Positions 24,301 to 35,404 of a stretch of 64,000 nt of DNA are shown in pieces. Position 1 is the first letter of the stretch; every line of letters starts with the position of its first letter. Position numbers and translations under genes: made by a program. The DNA comes from Climacium dendroides (Eukaryota; Streptophyta; Bryopsida; Hypnales; Climaciaceae). The stretch covers positions 3,224,001 through 3,288,000 of the forward strand of contig OX467092.1 of NCBI GenBank assembly GCA_950106755.1, read 5' to 3'. The notes below the pieces were generated by a model that saw nothing but the letters and a program-made list of their open reading frames with translations, was not told the origin of the DNA and ran no database searches.

Positions 24301-24869
24301 ATTTGGAATTTACGGTCAATGAAGGACACAAAATTAGACCCAAAACAACACAGAACTGAACAATGCGGGAGCTTGTACTAAACCCTGGACCCCAACACTG
24401 GACCCCAAACTAATCTTAAAAATATGTAGATCTGTTTTCAATCTCAAATGATTTTGTTTGTTACTCTTTTATTTTAATTTTAGCTTTCACATTTTAGCAT
24501 TCCATTCCACTTTCTACTATGGAGCTTTGATGTATTAGCTTTTACATTTAACATTTTAACTTTTTCATTAATTTTACATAAACATTGCATCAAACAACTT
24601 TTATGTTCTGGCTTTTAAATTACTTTTACATTAACGTTGTATCAGTACTTTTACATTTTATTTTCTCTGACTCCCATCTATAAATTAGAAGTCACTTCAT
24701 GCCATTTTGGTTATTGTGTCAAAATGCTAATGCTATTAAATTGCTATCATAGTGGTTTTCATCTTTGTATCATTTTATCCAATTATTTAAGTATTGAGCT
24801 ATTTTGAGAACTTATAGTCCATTGGTTATTTTCACTATTTTCAAAACACCATCCGTTTGTAGCAAAATC

Positions 24870-25265
24870 ATGAAATACACGGAAGAAACATCAAACACGA
24901 AAGAGATGGATATTGAAAATGCCTCGTTGTCGCATTGTCTTACACATCCATCATTCATTAACCATGAATTATCAAAAGGAGGTGACGAAATGGAAATTGG
25001 TGCCCATATCCTTTTGGATATGAAGAATGGCATAACCCATTCTACAACAAAAAGGACGTCAAGAAAGAAAAGGATTTCAAGAAGACCAACATCAAACCAC
25101 ATCATTCAAATATTCGAATGTCGAGCGTGTCATCAAACTTTCACCTCCCAAAAATCAATTGGGAAACATACAAAAGGGTGTAAATTAACGCAATCTCAAA
25201 CTTGCCAACAAGATTTCACCAATCATTCAAGTTATCTTAAAATTAATTTGAAATGTGTATATTAG
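24870..25265 (+). CDS. C2HC zinc-finger protein of repeat unit A1
   Basis: 131 residues, start ATG at 24870. Seen: an acidic N-terminal part, a basic Lys/Arg cluster at residues 61-72 (KRTSRKKRISRR) that could be a nuclear localisation signal, and one zinc finger FECRACHQTFTSQKSIGKH with C84, C87, H100 and C104 (spacing C-x2-C-x12-H-x3-C). The finger resembles the plant Q-type finger, with KSIGKH where the family has QALGGH and Cys in place of the last His. Function is unknown; nucleic-acid binding is inferred. The same ORF occurs at 39623, 47270 and 58133 with only a few base changes. It may be a captured host fragment, a transposon accessory protein, or untranslated. Confidence 0.55.
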   Translation: MKYTEETSNTKEMDIENASLSHCLTHPSFINHELSKGGDEMEIGAHILLDMKNGITHSTTKRTSRKKRISRRPTSNHIIQIFECRACHQTFTSQKSIGKHTKGCKLTQSQTCQQDFTNHSSYLKINLKCVY

Positions 25266-26324
25266 TAGAAGCATGACCTATGAACACTTGTTCAAGGCAA
25301 CTAGGCTATAATTACACTTTCAATTTTATTGGACATGGCATATTCAATGATGAATTTAAATGCTCTTTAGTCAAAGCTAGCCTCTTGTAGACACAAACTA
25401 ATTTCATGATCACTTTGAATTATGAAATATAGAAGTTTTTAGTTTACAATATTTTGCATTGAATAAGGCTTTGATTGTTAACAAAATCAAGTTTTTTCTT
25501 CAATACTTCATTCCTAGATTTCAAGTGTACCCAATGCACACTTTTACTCATGTACTCCAAACTTATCCAGTGACATGTTTCCTTTCTCATTAAAGAAGTA
25601 TCTTAAACATTGAAAATATTTTTCATGACCCATGTTGCAGTGATCATTAGAAAATAATTTTAGATAAGGAATAGTCCTATGAATACTTGTGCTTTTTTCT
25701 CTTCTTTTTTTGAAGCTGATGTAGAAATGGTAGAAAACAGCATAAATTTGAATGGTCTGGAAATGGCTACCACACCCAGATTGTTAACTTGCTTGTAATA
25801 TTTTTTATGACCTTAAGTTTGCTCTTACAAGTCTTGGTAAAACCCACCTTTAGCTACCTGATGTGAATGGGAAATCAACAATAGGTGCAGCATTGCTAAT
25901 AAAAATTCTAAGTCAGTCAGCTTGATTAAATATAATGTAAAAATAAATAAAATAATGTAAAAATCACAGTTCATCCCTACTAATGCTTAAAGTACCACAT
26001 TTTGATGTCAAAATTGTAAACTTTGAAGTTAGATCAAATCTTACTAAATTACTATTGTTTGTACTCATTTTTAACAAAATATCTTTTTGACTTTGGTGTA
26101 TTCTTGTATGGTGTATAATGTGACTAGTTTGAATTTCTATAATTATAATATAAAATAATGGATGAAACTTATTCAAATTTTGGCATTTTATTTAAAATAG
26201 AACAAACCCCAAGAAGCTCAAAACAACCTTGGACATTAACGGATTAACATATTTTGCCAAGCTCAAGAGGCATCAAATCCATCCATACCTTAAGTTCATT
26301 CGTTTTATTTTTGTTTGTTTGTTT

Positions 26325-26541
26325 TTGTTATGTTGAGATCTTTAAGACTATGTGTCCTCTAGTCATGTGCTTGGTACCATAGGAAAGTAGTTCTCTTTGA
26401 GATGGAATGCATTGGCTTTGTTTTATGACATTTGGACCTCTAGTGTGAAAGTTATTAATTTTGAGTTATTTTCTGTTTTAAAAATTAGAAAATTACTTTT
26501 ACTTTTCTTTTGGCTATGGCAACAACACAAGGGCACACTAG
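26325..26541 (+). mobile_element. Helitron-related segment in unit A1
   Basis: Homologous to the 3' block of the intron-10 Helitron. It has GTTGAGATCT, GGTACCATAGGAAAG, GATGGAATGCATTGGC, CTAGTGTGAAAGTTA and ATTAGAAAATTACTTTTAC, and ends GGGCACACTAG. The terminal hairpin is broken (GCCACAA became AACACAA), so it looks like an immobile relic. Confidence 0.5.
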
Positions 26542-26757
26542 CTTAGTTTGTTTTGGTAAGAGCATTTGTTTTGACAAGAGCATGATTCTCAATGCAACTG
26601 TGGCATTGGGGCTAAGATTGTAAATACTTCATGGCTTAAATTTGCACAAAGTATTCTCAATTTTGGAATGGTTTTTGAATTTGAAGCAACTTCTCACAAA
26701 GATTTTATAAGTTGTAATTATATCTCAATCGATTTTTCCTTTATTTATTTAATCTTT

Positions 26758-27652
26758 TTAACCCCTAAAAAATTGTTTGTCTCCTCAAGGGACAATTTAA
26801 GTCCAAGTAGGTTTCTATTGTCTCAATTTGTAATGAATGTTCTTGAAACTTTTTGAAGATGTGTATTTTTGCAAGAGCTTCATAAATATATAGTATTTTT
26901 TTTCTCAATCGGTGCTTGGTAGAAAATGTTATGGCACAAAAAGCCAAAAATGGAGGTCAACAGGCAACACAAATAAATAAACAAAAGGTCATAATAGTTT
27001 TTTTTTCAATTTATTAAAATTTTATATTTTTGTCTACACTTGAAGCTTTGATTCATTCCATTTAGATTAGTGATGAGAAATTTATGGATGATCTTAGTTT
27101 TTCAGGCAATCTAAGCATCTTCTTGAAAAAACAACTTATAGGATTCATTTGTGAATGCAATTTTTACTACTTTCAAAAACAATTATTAGACAAGTTTAGG
27201 TTTACTTTCTAGAATAATCTCACCATTGGGATTATTGGATTTTAATTCCATCTTAGAGCTATTAATGATTTAGGTTTTCCTTCAATTTTTAACCTATTTC
27301 TACTTAACAATTTTTTAATGAGTGAAAATTAAGTGTTTATTTGTTGAATTTTTTTCTTATATTCTTAATTTAACTGTTCAATATAAAAACTTAGAAAATC
27401 AAAATCAATAGTACAAAAAGATTTAGTCAAACAAATTGCAAAAAAATTTCTTTCTTTACTTTAGATGCAAATATCTTGCAATCTATGCAGTCAAATTTGA
27501 TGAAAATTTTACCACATGTGGTAAGTACAATATTTAATGGCTAAAATGTTTTTAAAGTTACATTTTTTGGTTTTCTTAGATGAGTGCAACAACATTAGCA
27601 ATTTTGAGTGTTTTTTGACAAAAAAGACCCTTAATAGGGCTTTAGGGGCTAA
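26758..27652. mobile_element. TTAA-bounded element (g), decayed right edge
   Basis: The left end is TTAACCCCTAAAAAATTG and the right end is CTTTAGGGG followed by CTAA, a one-base change from TTAA. 0.9 kb, no coding capacity. The corresponding ends in B1 (near 41742 and 42628) are more decayed, so the insertion predates the A/B split. Confidence 0.4.
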
Positions 27653-27768
27653 AAATTGAGCACCTATTTCCAGACAAAGGGGTGTAGTTTTTGTTTATAA
27701 ACCTCATTTTTGAAATAATAATCAAATACTTGTCAAATGGTGTGCAAACCTACTAAGGTAGGATCACA

Positions 27769-28703
27769 TTAACCCCTAAATGTATTGGACTACGTTTTCA
27801 CTAAAACACTCTAAAACTGCCATTTTTAGGACAAGTATCAAATTTTAGGAAAAAAACTTTTTTAAACACATGTAACCATAGGATCTTGAAGTAAATTTGT
27901 TTGGGATGATGTGGGAAAAATTTCAGAAATTTCCACCACATAGATTGCAAGATATTATAATTTGAATATACAAAAATCCTTTTTCTGTCCTTGCAAAAGA
28001 TTGGGCAACTGCACTTCACAAGGTCACATTTGCATGAAAAAATTTCCACTATGGTGGTTACTCTTTGAATTTATTCTTCAAGGCAAGTTGGCTACATGCT
28101 TAAAAAATTTGAGATTATTTGGAATTGTACAATATGTAGGAAAAAATAGTAAGTAGAAAGAAATGGACAATCATTCAAAACACTAAATTATTAAGAATTA
28201 ATTTATGGAATTGAAAAATAAAAATTCCAATGGATGTAATGTTGTAATATAGAATATATATATGCTAGGATTTTATTTTTCTCAAAAAATATTGAAAATT
28301 GAATTCAAGAAAGGACTCCAAAGTTTATTTTAGAGTCAAGAATCATAAGTGCTTGCAAACTAAATTTGCTCATAACTTTCATCTCATAAATCAAAATGGA
28401 ATGATTTGAAGCTTTTCATGTATATATAAATTTAGAAAACCAATTTCAAATTTTTATTTTTTTTAAAAGTGATTTTTCAAAAAAAAATTGACTTGCCTGA
28501 TGAACATTGAAAATGACATATCATGCAATAATTTTATAACCATATAGTCAAAAGTTATGAAAATTGTTGGGCCTTAAAGCTACTCCTTGGGCACATGTTG
28601 TGTGAAAATTTCAAAGAAAAATAATGATATCTCCATTCGTAATGAGCTGCCCAAAATTGCTATAATGCCAAAAAAAATATGTAGTAAAGCATTTAGGGGT
28701 TAA
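27769..28703. mobile_element. TTAA-bounded element (c), 0.93 kb, with empty sites elsewhere
   Basis: Seen: GGATCACA, then TTAACCCCTAAATG, the interior, then CATTTAGGGGTTAA, then ACTGAGCAAATTTC. The paralogous positions in both B units read GGATCACC-TTAA-ACTAAGCAAATTTC (42743-42768 and 61230-61255), that is, a single TTAA and no element. The element is therefore a discrete insertion with a TTAA target duplication and CCCC-TAAATG termini. Known: TTAA targets and CCC-type ends are hallmarks of piggyBac transposition, including traceless excision. It has no ORF for a transposase. The same interior occurs in element d and, inverted, in element f. Confidence 0.7.
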
Positions 28704-28779
28704 ACTGAGCAAATTTCTATATAGAACATTATTTAGTGTCAAGAATTTCATTTTTTAATTGCATATAGACAAATTGTAA

Positions 28780-29668
28780 TTAACCCCTAAAGGAATATGA
28801 CTATGTTTTCACCAAAAACGTTCCAAAATTGTCATTTCTAGTACAAGCACCAAATTTTAGAAAAAAAATATTTTATACGCATCTAACTATAGGATCTTGG
28901 AGTACTCTGCCTTGAGAGCATGTGGAAAAAATTTCAGAAATTTCCATTGTGTAGATTTCATGATATAAGTGTTTGAAGTGACTAAAGCCCTTTGGGGGGC
29001 TCTGAAAAAAACCAAACAACTACACTTCACAAGATCACATTTGTGTGAAAAGTTGTCTATAATGATGGTACTTCTTTAAATTCATTCTTCAAGGCAAGTT
29101 GGCTACATGCTTGAAAAATTTTAGATCATTTGAAATTATACAACAAGTAGGAAAAAAATCATAAGTACAAAAAAGTAGAAAAAGATTCAAAATACAAAAT
29201 TGTTAAGAATTTTGTTATGGAGTTGAAAAATGCCAATCCCAATGTTCAAAATGTTTCAATAAAAAATCTATATCCTATGATTTTATTTTCTTTCAAGAAT
29301 ATTGAAAATTGAGTAAAATAAAGGACTTCAAAGTTTATTTTAGAGTAGATAATTTAAAATTGCCCACAAACCAAAACTCCTTATAACTTTGATTTTAGTG
29401 ATCAAAATGGAATGATTCAAAGCTTTTCTTTGGAAAAAATGATTTATTTACTTTCCCATACTGCCCATTTATGAAAAACAGTAACATATAAGGCCATAAC
29501 TTTTGACTCATATTTCCAAATGTCATGAAATTTAGTGCATAGAAAAGATATTCCTCATCCCTACCTTCTCTTAAAATTTTAGCTTAAAATATACAAATCT
29601 CTAGTCACATTTACTTGTCCAAAATTGCTATGTTGCCAAAAAATATATATTGGTCCTTTAGGGGTTAA
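28780..29668. mobile_element. TTAA-bounded element (d), 0.89 kb
   Basis: Runs from TTAACCCCTAAAGG to CCTTTAGGGGTTAA. Its interior parallels element c (ATATGACTATGTTTTCACC near the left end, AAAATTGCTATGTTGCC near the right end), so the two are same-family copies in direct orientation, 76 bases apart. Present in all four units; in B1 the left part is deleted. Confidence 0.55.
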
Positions 29669-29783
29669 AGTTGAGTAAATCCACCAATAATATGTGATTA
29701 TAATACACACAAGTTATATGAGGTCAAAGTTGAATTGATAGGTTTCTAAAATTGTCCATTATTTTCAATGTTCACACCTTGAA

Positions 29784-30018
29784 GTGAGTGCAACAAACAT
29801 CTACTTTTTCTTTGATTTTTCGAAAGCTTGCTTTTGGGCACATTCTCAAATTTGGATGACTATTCTACCTTCTATCAAAGGTACAATAGATCTTTTGGTA
29901 ATTGTAGAACTAGTAGATGTGTTTGGGGTACTTTATAAAGGCCGCTCCAAAAGTATATATACACAGGTGTATGAATTTAAGGTTGCACATGATTTCAAAT
30001 GGGTCATGGGATTATTGG
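29784..30018 (+). other. Conserved repeat-borne ORF, unit A1
   Basis: An open frame with no ATG at its head reads SATNIYFFFDFSKACFW, then a WMTILPS-GTIDLLVIVELVDVF core. The same frame occurs in the other three units. In A1 it is frameshifted after the core and run into by the MITE at 30022. Not recognised; it may be a fragment of a transposon or host exon. Confidence 0.3.
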
Positions 30019-30021
30019 ATG

Positions 30022-30171
30022 CACTACTAGAAAATTTTGTATTTCTGTTGTTTTGGTCGCGTTGATCCGGTCAAAATCTGACAGAAATCTGTTGAAACCA
30101 ACAGATTTCTGTCAGATTTTGACCGGATCAACGCGACCAAAACAACAGAAAAATGAAATTTTCTAGTAGTG
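30022..30171. mobile_element. 150 bp CACTA-type foldback MITE
   Basis: Seen: a nearly perfect palindrome with arms of about 73 bases and an AAAC loop at about 30094. Termini are CACTACTAGAAAAT and its inverse, and the element is flanked by ATG on both sides (30019-30021 and 30172-30174). A CACTA terminus with a 3-bp target duplication is diagnostic of the CACTA/EnSpm superfamily. The same place in unit B1 (near 43850) and A2 (near 52437) lacks it, so it inserted after those units separated. It is non-coding. Confidence 0.9.
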
Positions 30172-30492
30172 ATGTGATTGCAAGAAATGTTTTCTTTTTT
30201 TATTATTCTTCAAAAGTGTAATATTCCTACTACAAGGGTTGTTATTATGTGAGCCTAAAATCATGAGTACATGAGTCTAAAAATCTTTACACCTTTATTA
30301 TAGGCGTCTAACTATATTATAGAAACCTTCTATGTTTATAGGATACCTATACAGTTATAGAGATTTATATTATAGGTGTTTATGTTATAAGCACTTTCAA
30401 TGGTTATATGATATCTGACTACTTTACAAATACTCAAGGCTCATATGCTTTGTATTTCCATATTCTCATGCTACTGTCCTTGTTCCTTCTAG

Positions 30493-31780
30493 TGCGTCGC
30501 AATCCAAATAATACCTTATAGCTTCTAATGGACTCACCATGCTCCACTTTCAGTGTCACTTGAATCTCAATTTATTAACACTACACATGCCAAGCGTTCA
30601 GAGTGTTAGTTCCCATTTTTCAACTCTTGTTACCAAGTCCCAGTCTCAGACACACACACACACACACACCATTTATAACACCGAGCATGTCACTTGATGA
30701 CATGGGGCAGAACTTCTATTGATGTCCAAACACTAGGTGGAGGCACTACTCCCCACTGATACTAACCACCCTTGAATGTCACCCAACTCCATTCTAGCCC
30801 ATGAATATATTTGTTACTTGCCTTTTGTTACTAATCATGACTCATACCTCAGGACACATGGAAATTGGCCTAGCAAAGAGTAGGACTCCATCTAACCGAT
30901 GCCATGGAACACTCACACTGATGTCCAATGGTGCCTTGACCCGGTAGTGAACTTGCATCACCCACTTTGAATCACTAGGACTCACCAACAGTCCAAGAGG
31001 GAGTGAAAAAGGAGACCAACCCCTCTTATAGTACACTCTATAGTATTTGGCAAACCCTCCATCCTAAGTCAAAGGAGAACTCTAAACACACTTGAGTTGT
31101 AGAAAACTAACCAATTCCAATTGAAATTGCAACATTACACCACCGTTTGGGCTTTTGAACTTTCAAACAATGTAACTTTGCAATCCAAGCTCCAAATCCT
31201 ACATGCAAACCCATTTTAAATATCTGCGTGACAAGTAGATGCCAATGGATTGCTCACTTGTCCCATTTGGACAAGTTCTTGCAAAGTTAGGGCCCTCAAA
31301 GATTCGGATTCATTGGGGGAGGCATCATACCTTCACCACAATCCTTCTTTTGGCCATGACTTTTGTTTCGTAGCTTAGAACCTCGTAATTCTTGTCATTT
31401 TAACTTTCTTGTATTCTTAGGTTTCCAATGATATGTTATATGACATATTTCCATAAAGGATTCATTGGAAACCTCTCACTCCTAGCCCTTAAGTGTCTCG
31501 GTGTCATCGAGACACCACCAACTTTGAACAACCATAACTTTTAGCTCCAAAGTCCAAATCACACATTCTTTAGATGGTTGAATGCGCATTCTCAAGGTCC
31601 TCTCAAGAATGTATGATACACTATCATACCTCTCAAAAATCAAGGTGCTATTGCGCCTTGTTTGTTCAAAAGACATTCATTTCTCCCTTCTTAGGCTCTT
31701 GCAAATTTGGGTTGTCACCCCAAAGGTCCTTCTTGCTCACTACGGCACTTCAAGCACCCCCAAAAGATAGGGATGTGACA
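30493..31780 (-). mobile_element. LTR-like segment, possibly a solo LTR
   Basis: On the minus strand it begins TGTCACATCCCTATCTTTTG, the typical start of plant Ty3-type LTRs, and may end GCGACGCA next to 30493. It is absent from both B units, where CCTTCTACC joins directly towards AATTTATGG. The target duplication is not clear, and no primer-binding site or coding domain was seen. A 5'-deleted version lies in A2. Confidence 0.35.
30650..30669. repeat. CA dinucleotide microsatellite
   Basis: Ten CA units inside the LTR-like segment of unit A1. Confidence 0.9.
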
Positions 31781-33169
31781 TACTGTGAATTTATGAAAAA
31801 CTCTTTTAGTAGTAAAATTAAAAGTTAAAAAATTCCCTTTCTAAAATTGAGACCTAAAAAAGAATTTACCTATTTCTTTTTACAAAAATAAGCTCTTGAA
31901 AAAATATATTTTTAATACATATATTTATCCATTTATTTACTACCTTAAAGTAACTTTTATTCTATCAATTATATTGAAGGCAAAACATATTGATCCTTGT
32001 GCTGTTATAAAAGCAAAACACTTTGTGTTTATATGTAAGAGGGAGATTTTTCTACTTTTGGAAAATATCATAGCTTATATGCATGATTCTAATAGATGAT
32101 TCCAAATTCTAATTTTTTGAAGGCAGAATTAAAGTGCTTTAAATATAATCCAATTTGAAAGATATGATTTTTTAAAATTAAATTTGAAATAAGCTAATTA
32201 AACTTATACATATTTAGGTATTGAATTCACTTGCTTGGCTATAGAATAAAATACAAAATAAAGATAGAAGAATTATCAAAGCATGATTTTAATTGAATCA
32301 AGAATTAAAATAAGATCCAAAAAGAGATTGAAGTACAGTTGATCTAGTAGATAAAAGAAGATTTCAATTTCCTTCTCTAATTCTTGAGAGTTCAAATGTT
32401 TGTATGTTTAATAAAAATAAAATAAAATATTAACACTCCAACAAAATGATACTTAATTAGAATTTAACATATTTTTCTAAACATGAAGACCTGAGCAAGA
32501 CTATAATGTCATTTCCTCTAGCTAATAATAAGTCAATAAATGTCTTTAGATTGTTGTATAGATTGCGTCTAAATTTATGTATTGTATACAATGTCTATGT
32601 ATTCATTTTTATTTTATACTTATCACAAATAATTTTGTTTTTTATTCTTGGTCAATTTTAACTTTAGTATTGTAGCATTTTATTATAGTTTTCATACGTG
32701 AAGGGTTGATTTGGCACCTGTGCAGAAATTGATTTTCTACATCATATTCTTAGGGATCCACATCACCTCAGACCATTTACAAGATGACATGTGGCACTTT
32801 TTACAAAAATGACTTATTTTCGATGAAATCTAACCTTCATATAAAATAGATTTTACAATTTACTTTTTTACTTTTATTTTTTAGCCTTTACATTATTTTT
32901 AAATGAAGACTCTTTAGGACAAGCATCCATGTGGAGTCGGGGGTCTATTGATTATTGGTGGAATGGGCATCTGTTTTTTTTTAAACTCCCATTCCTCTAG
33001 TGATCAATAGGCTCCATCAATCCCCAACTTTACATAACCCTCCCTTAAACATTCAATCATGTGCTCTATAAAAGTGTGTAAGGTAGAAAGTCTATAAATT
33101 ATCCACCTAAGAGCTAAAAATGAATTTTGGAGAGGTGAAGTTTCTTTTCAGTAAATTATCCTTGGAAGA

Positions 33170-34202
33170 TGTAGATAACTAATTAGGACTTGGTTTTGTT
33201 ATTTTTAGTGATGATTTTTGGTGTCTTTTATTATATTTTGACAAATGTTTTATAATATGAGGAGTCCAATTTGGTCATTTTGTTTTGTTGTTATGACCAA
33301 TTGGAGTGGTCAACAATTGGTTAAGTTGTATGTCAATGCCTAGTGGGATTAGGGCCAGGTGTTACCGAATTGGATATGTTGTCCCAATTGGGTTGGTGAG
33401 TGTCTTTATCCAACTTGGAATTTGCAGTTTGAATGGGGAATCAATTTGTTAGTCTTATCCTAGTTGGTGTGCTAATGATGAGATTGTCAATGGGGATGGT
33501 TTGAAGTCCAATTCAAATTTTTGGGCTACAATGTAATTCCAATTAGGTAGTAGTTGGGGTGGTTAAGTCGTCTTCTCTTCCATTTTGGTAACCACCAAGT
33601 TCTAAGTCCTATTTAGGAGGTTTCTATGTCATTTTTTTTACCCACTTGGAGAGAGTGTCCAGTGCAAGTCCCAGCTAGGTGTGTTGCGTATTCGTTTTGT
33701 TTGTTTGTGTGTGCCCAAGGTTGGGGGGGGTTGTGTATGTGAGATCCAATGATGGATTTTGTATATCAAGTCGGTGAAGATTGGGTTGTGTCCTCATCCC
33801 GAAGTGTGTGAAGGAAAGAAATTTGTGAAATCCTAGTAGGGGTTGGAAGTTGTGACAAAGTATTAGGCTGTTGAGCAAAATTCAAATGTAATGGTGATGT
33901 ATTCACCAAATTGGTTAATGTGAGATAAATTTAACTAAACGGATTATTGTTGTGTGGAGTATGATGTGATTCAAATTGGAATATGTAGAGCCTTATTTGG
34001 TTTCAATGGAGGATATGTTCGAGTGCATTTGTACCTAGTTGGAAGTCTGTAGTATCGTTGTAGTGATGTTTTTGGCTACGAAATTCCAAATTGGGATATT
34101 GAATCTATTAGCATAGAAAAATCCTACTTGACCGTCTCCCTTGGAACAAACTAATTATACTAATAGGATAGTTTCCAAATAGGTCATTATCCTCCTTCAA
34201 TA
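33170..34202. mobile_element. 1.03 kb insertion in unit A1
   Basis: Seen: CCTTG-GAAGA, then TGTAGATAACTAATTAGG to CTCCTTCAATA, then GAAGA-CAAGTGG. B1 reads CCTTG-GAAGA-CAAGTGG uninterrupted near 45740. A 5-base duplication and a TG start suggest a solo-LTR-like insertion, though the other end is not CA. No coding domain. The same insertion is in A2. Confidence 0.55.
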
Positions 34203-34458
34203 GAAGACAAGTGGAATTGACATTTAATCTAAGTCGTTTTATATTTTTTTGGAGCTTTATGGAATTAATTATGGAATTTTGAAGTTGAAATGGTATAGGG
34301 CTCTAAAATTGCCCACCTTCTAAAATGTACACTATTTGTACATTTCTAAAGGCTACAAAAAGCAACGTATTCAAATAGTATTTCTTTCAAATAGGTGGAC
34401 AATTTAAGGACCTCCTACTCTTACTAGTTGTGGATTGTATAATTCACATGTTAATCTA

Positions 34459-35404
34459 TTAAACCCTAAATTGCATTTTTTTGGCAACAAAGTAATTTGG
34501 GCACTTCACTATGAAAAAAAAATTCATTTTTTTTCACACAACATGCACTTGAGGAGTAGCTTTAAGGCCCAACAATTTTTATAACTGTTGCCTATATGGT
34601 TAAACATTTATCATATAATATGTAGTTTCTAATGATTGGTGGGTAGTCCAAGTAGTAAAAAAACTTCTTCAAAAATCCCTTAAAAAAAAGTTTGAAATTT
34701 GTTCTCTAGATTTATCAATACATGGAAAGCTTTTAACAATTCCATTTTGATTAATGAGATGAAAGTTATGAGGCGTTCTAGTTTGCGGATAGTTTGCAAG
34801 CAATTTGTAGGTAGTTTGTGGGTAGTTATGGAATCTCTACTCTAAGATAAACTTTGAAGTCCTCTATTTAATTCAATTTTCAATATTTTGGAAAAGAAAA
34901 ATAAGGTTTAGATTGTTTATTACAACATTACAACCATTGAGATTGGCATTTTTCAATTCCATCAGTAAATTGTTCTCAATTCAATATTTTGAATCGATCT
35001 CTACATCCTTCAACTTCCTATTTTTTTCCCTATATGTTGTACAATTCCAAATGATCTGAAAATTTTCAAGCTTGTAGCCAACTTGCCTTGAAGAATGAAT
35101 CCAAAGAAGTACCACCATTTTGGACATTTTTCATACAAACGTGACCTTATGAGCTGCAACTGCCCAGTTTTTTGCAAAGCCAAAGAAAATAATTTTTGAC
35201 ATTTCAAACGCTAATGTTTTGCAATCCACATGGTGAAAATTTCTGAAATTTTTTCCATATCTTCTCAAACCAACATACTACAAGATCCTATGGTTATATG
35301 TGTCCAATTTTATTTTATTTTTCCTGAAATTTGGTACTTGTACCAGAAATGGCAGTTTTGGAGCACTTTTAGAGAAAACATAGTCAAAATCCTTTAGGGG
35401 GTAA
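34459..35404. mobile_element. TTAA-bounded element (f), inverted copy of c
   Basis: The left end is ATTAAACCCTAAATTGCA and the right end is CCTTTAGGGG followed by GTAA. The interior is the reverse complement of element c (for example GGAGTAGCTTTAAGGCCCAA against TTGGGCCTTAAAGCTACTCC). The right edge abuts element e, sharing one mutated TTAA. Confidence 0.5.

Noticed and set aside
24812..25105. 97-codon minus-strand ORF with hydrophobic stretches, present in all four units
   Set aside because: It is the antisense shadow of the conserved zinc-finger ORF; its conservation follows from the island as a whole.
27769..27785. CCCTAAA units as interstitial telomere repeats
   Set aside because: The motif appears singly, in facing pairs, with a constant extra C and flanking TTAA. 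It is a transposon terminus, not a telomeric tandem.
31495..31520. GGTGTC-GACACC palindrome as a regulatory hairpin
   Set aside because: Short, with no terminator, element end or other context, and inside the LTR-like segment.
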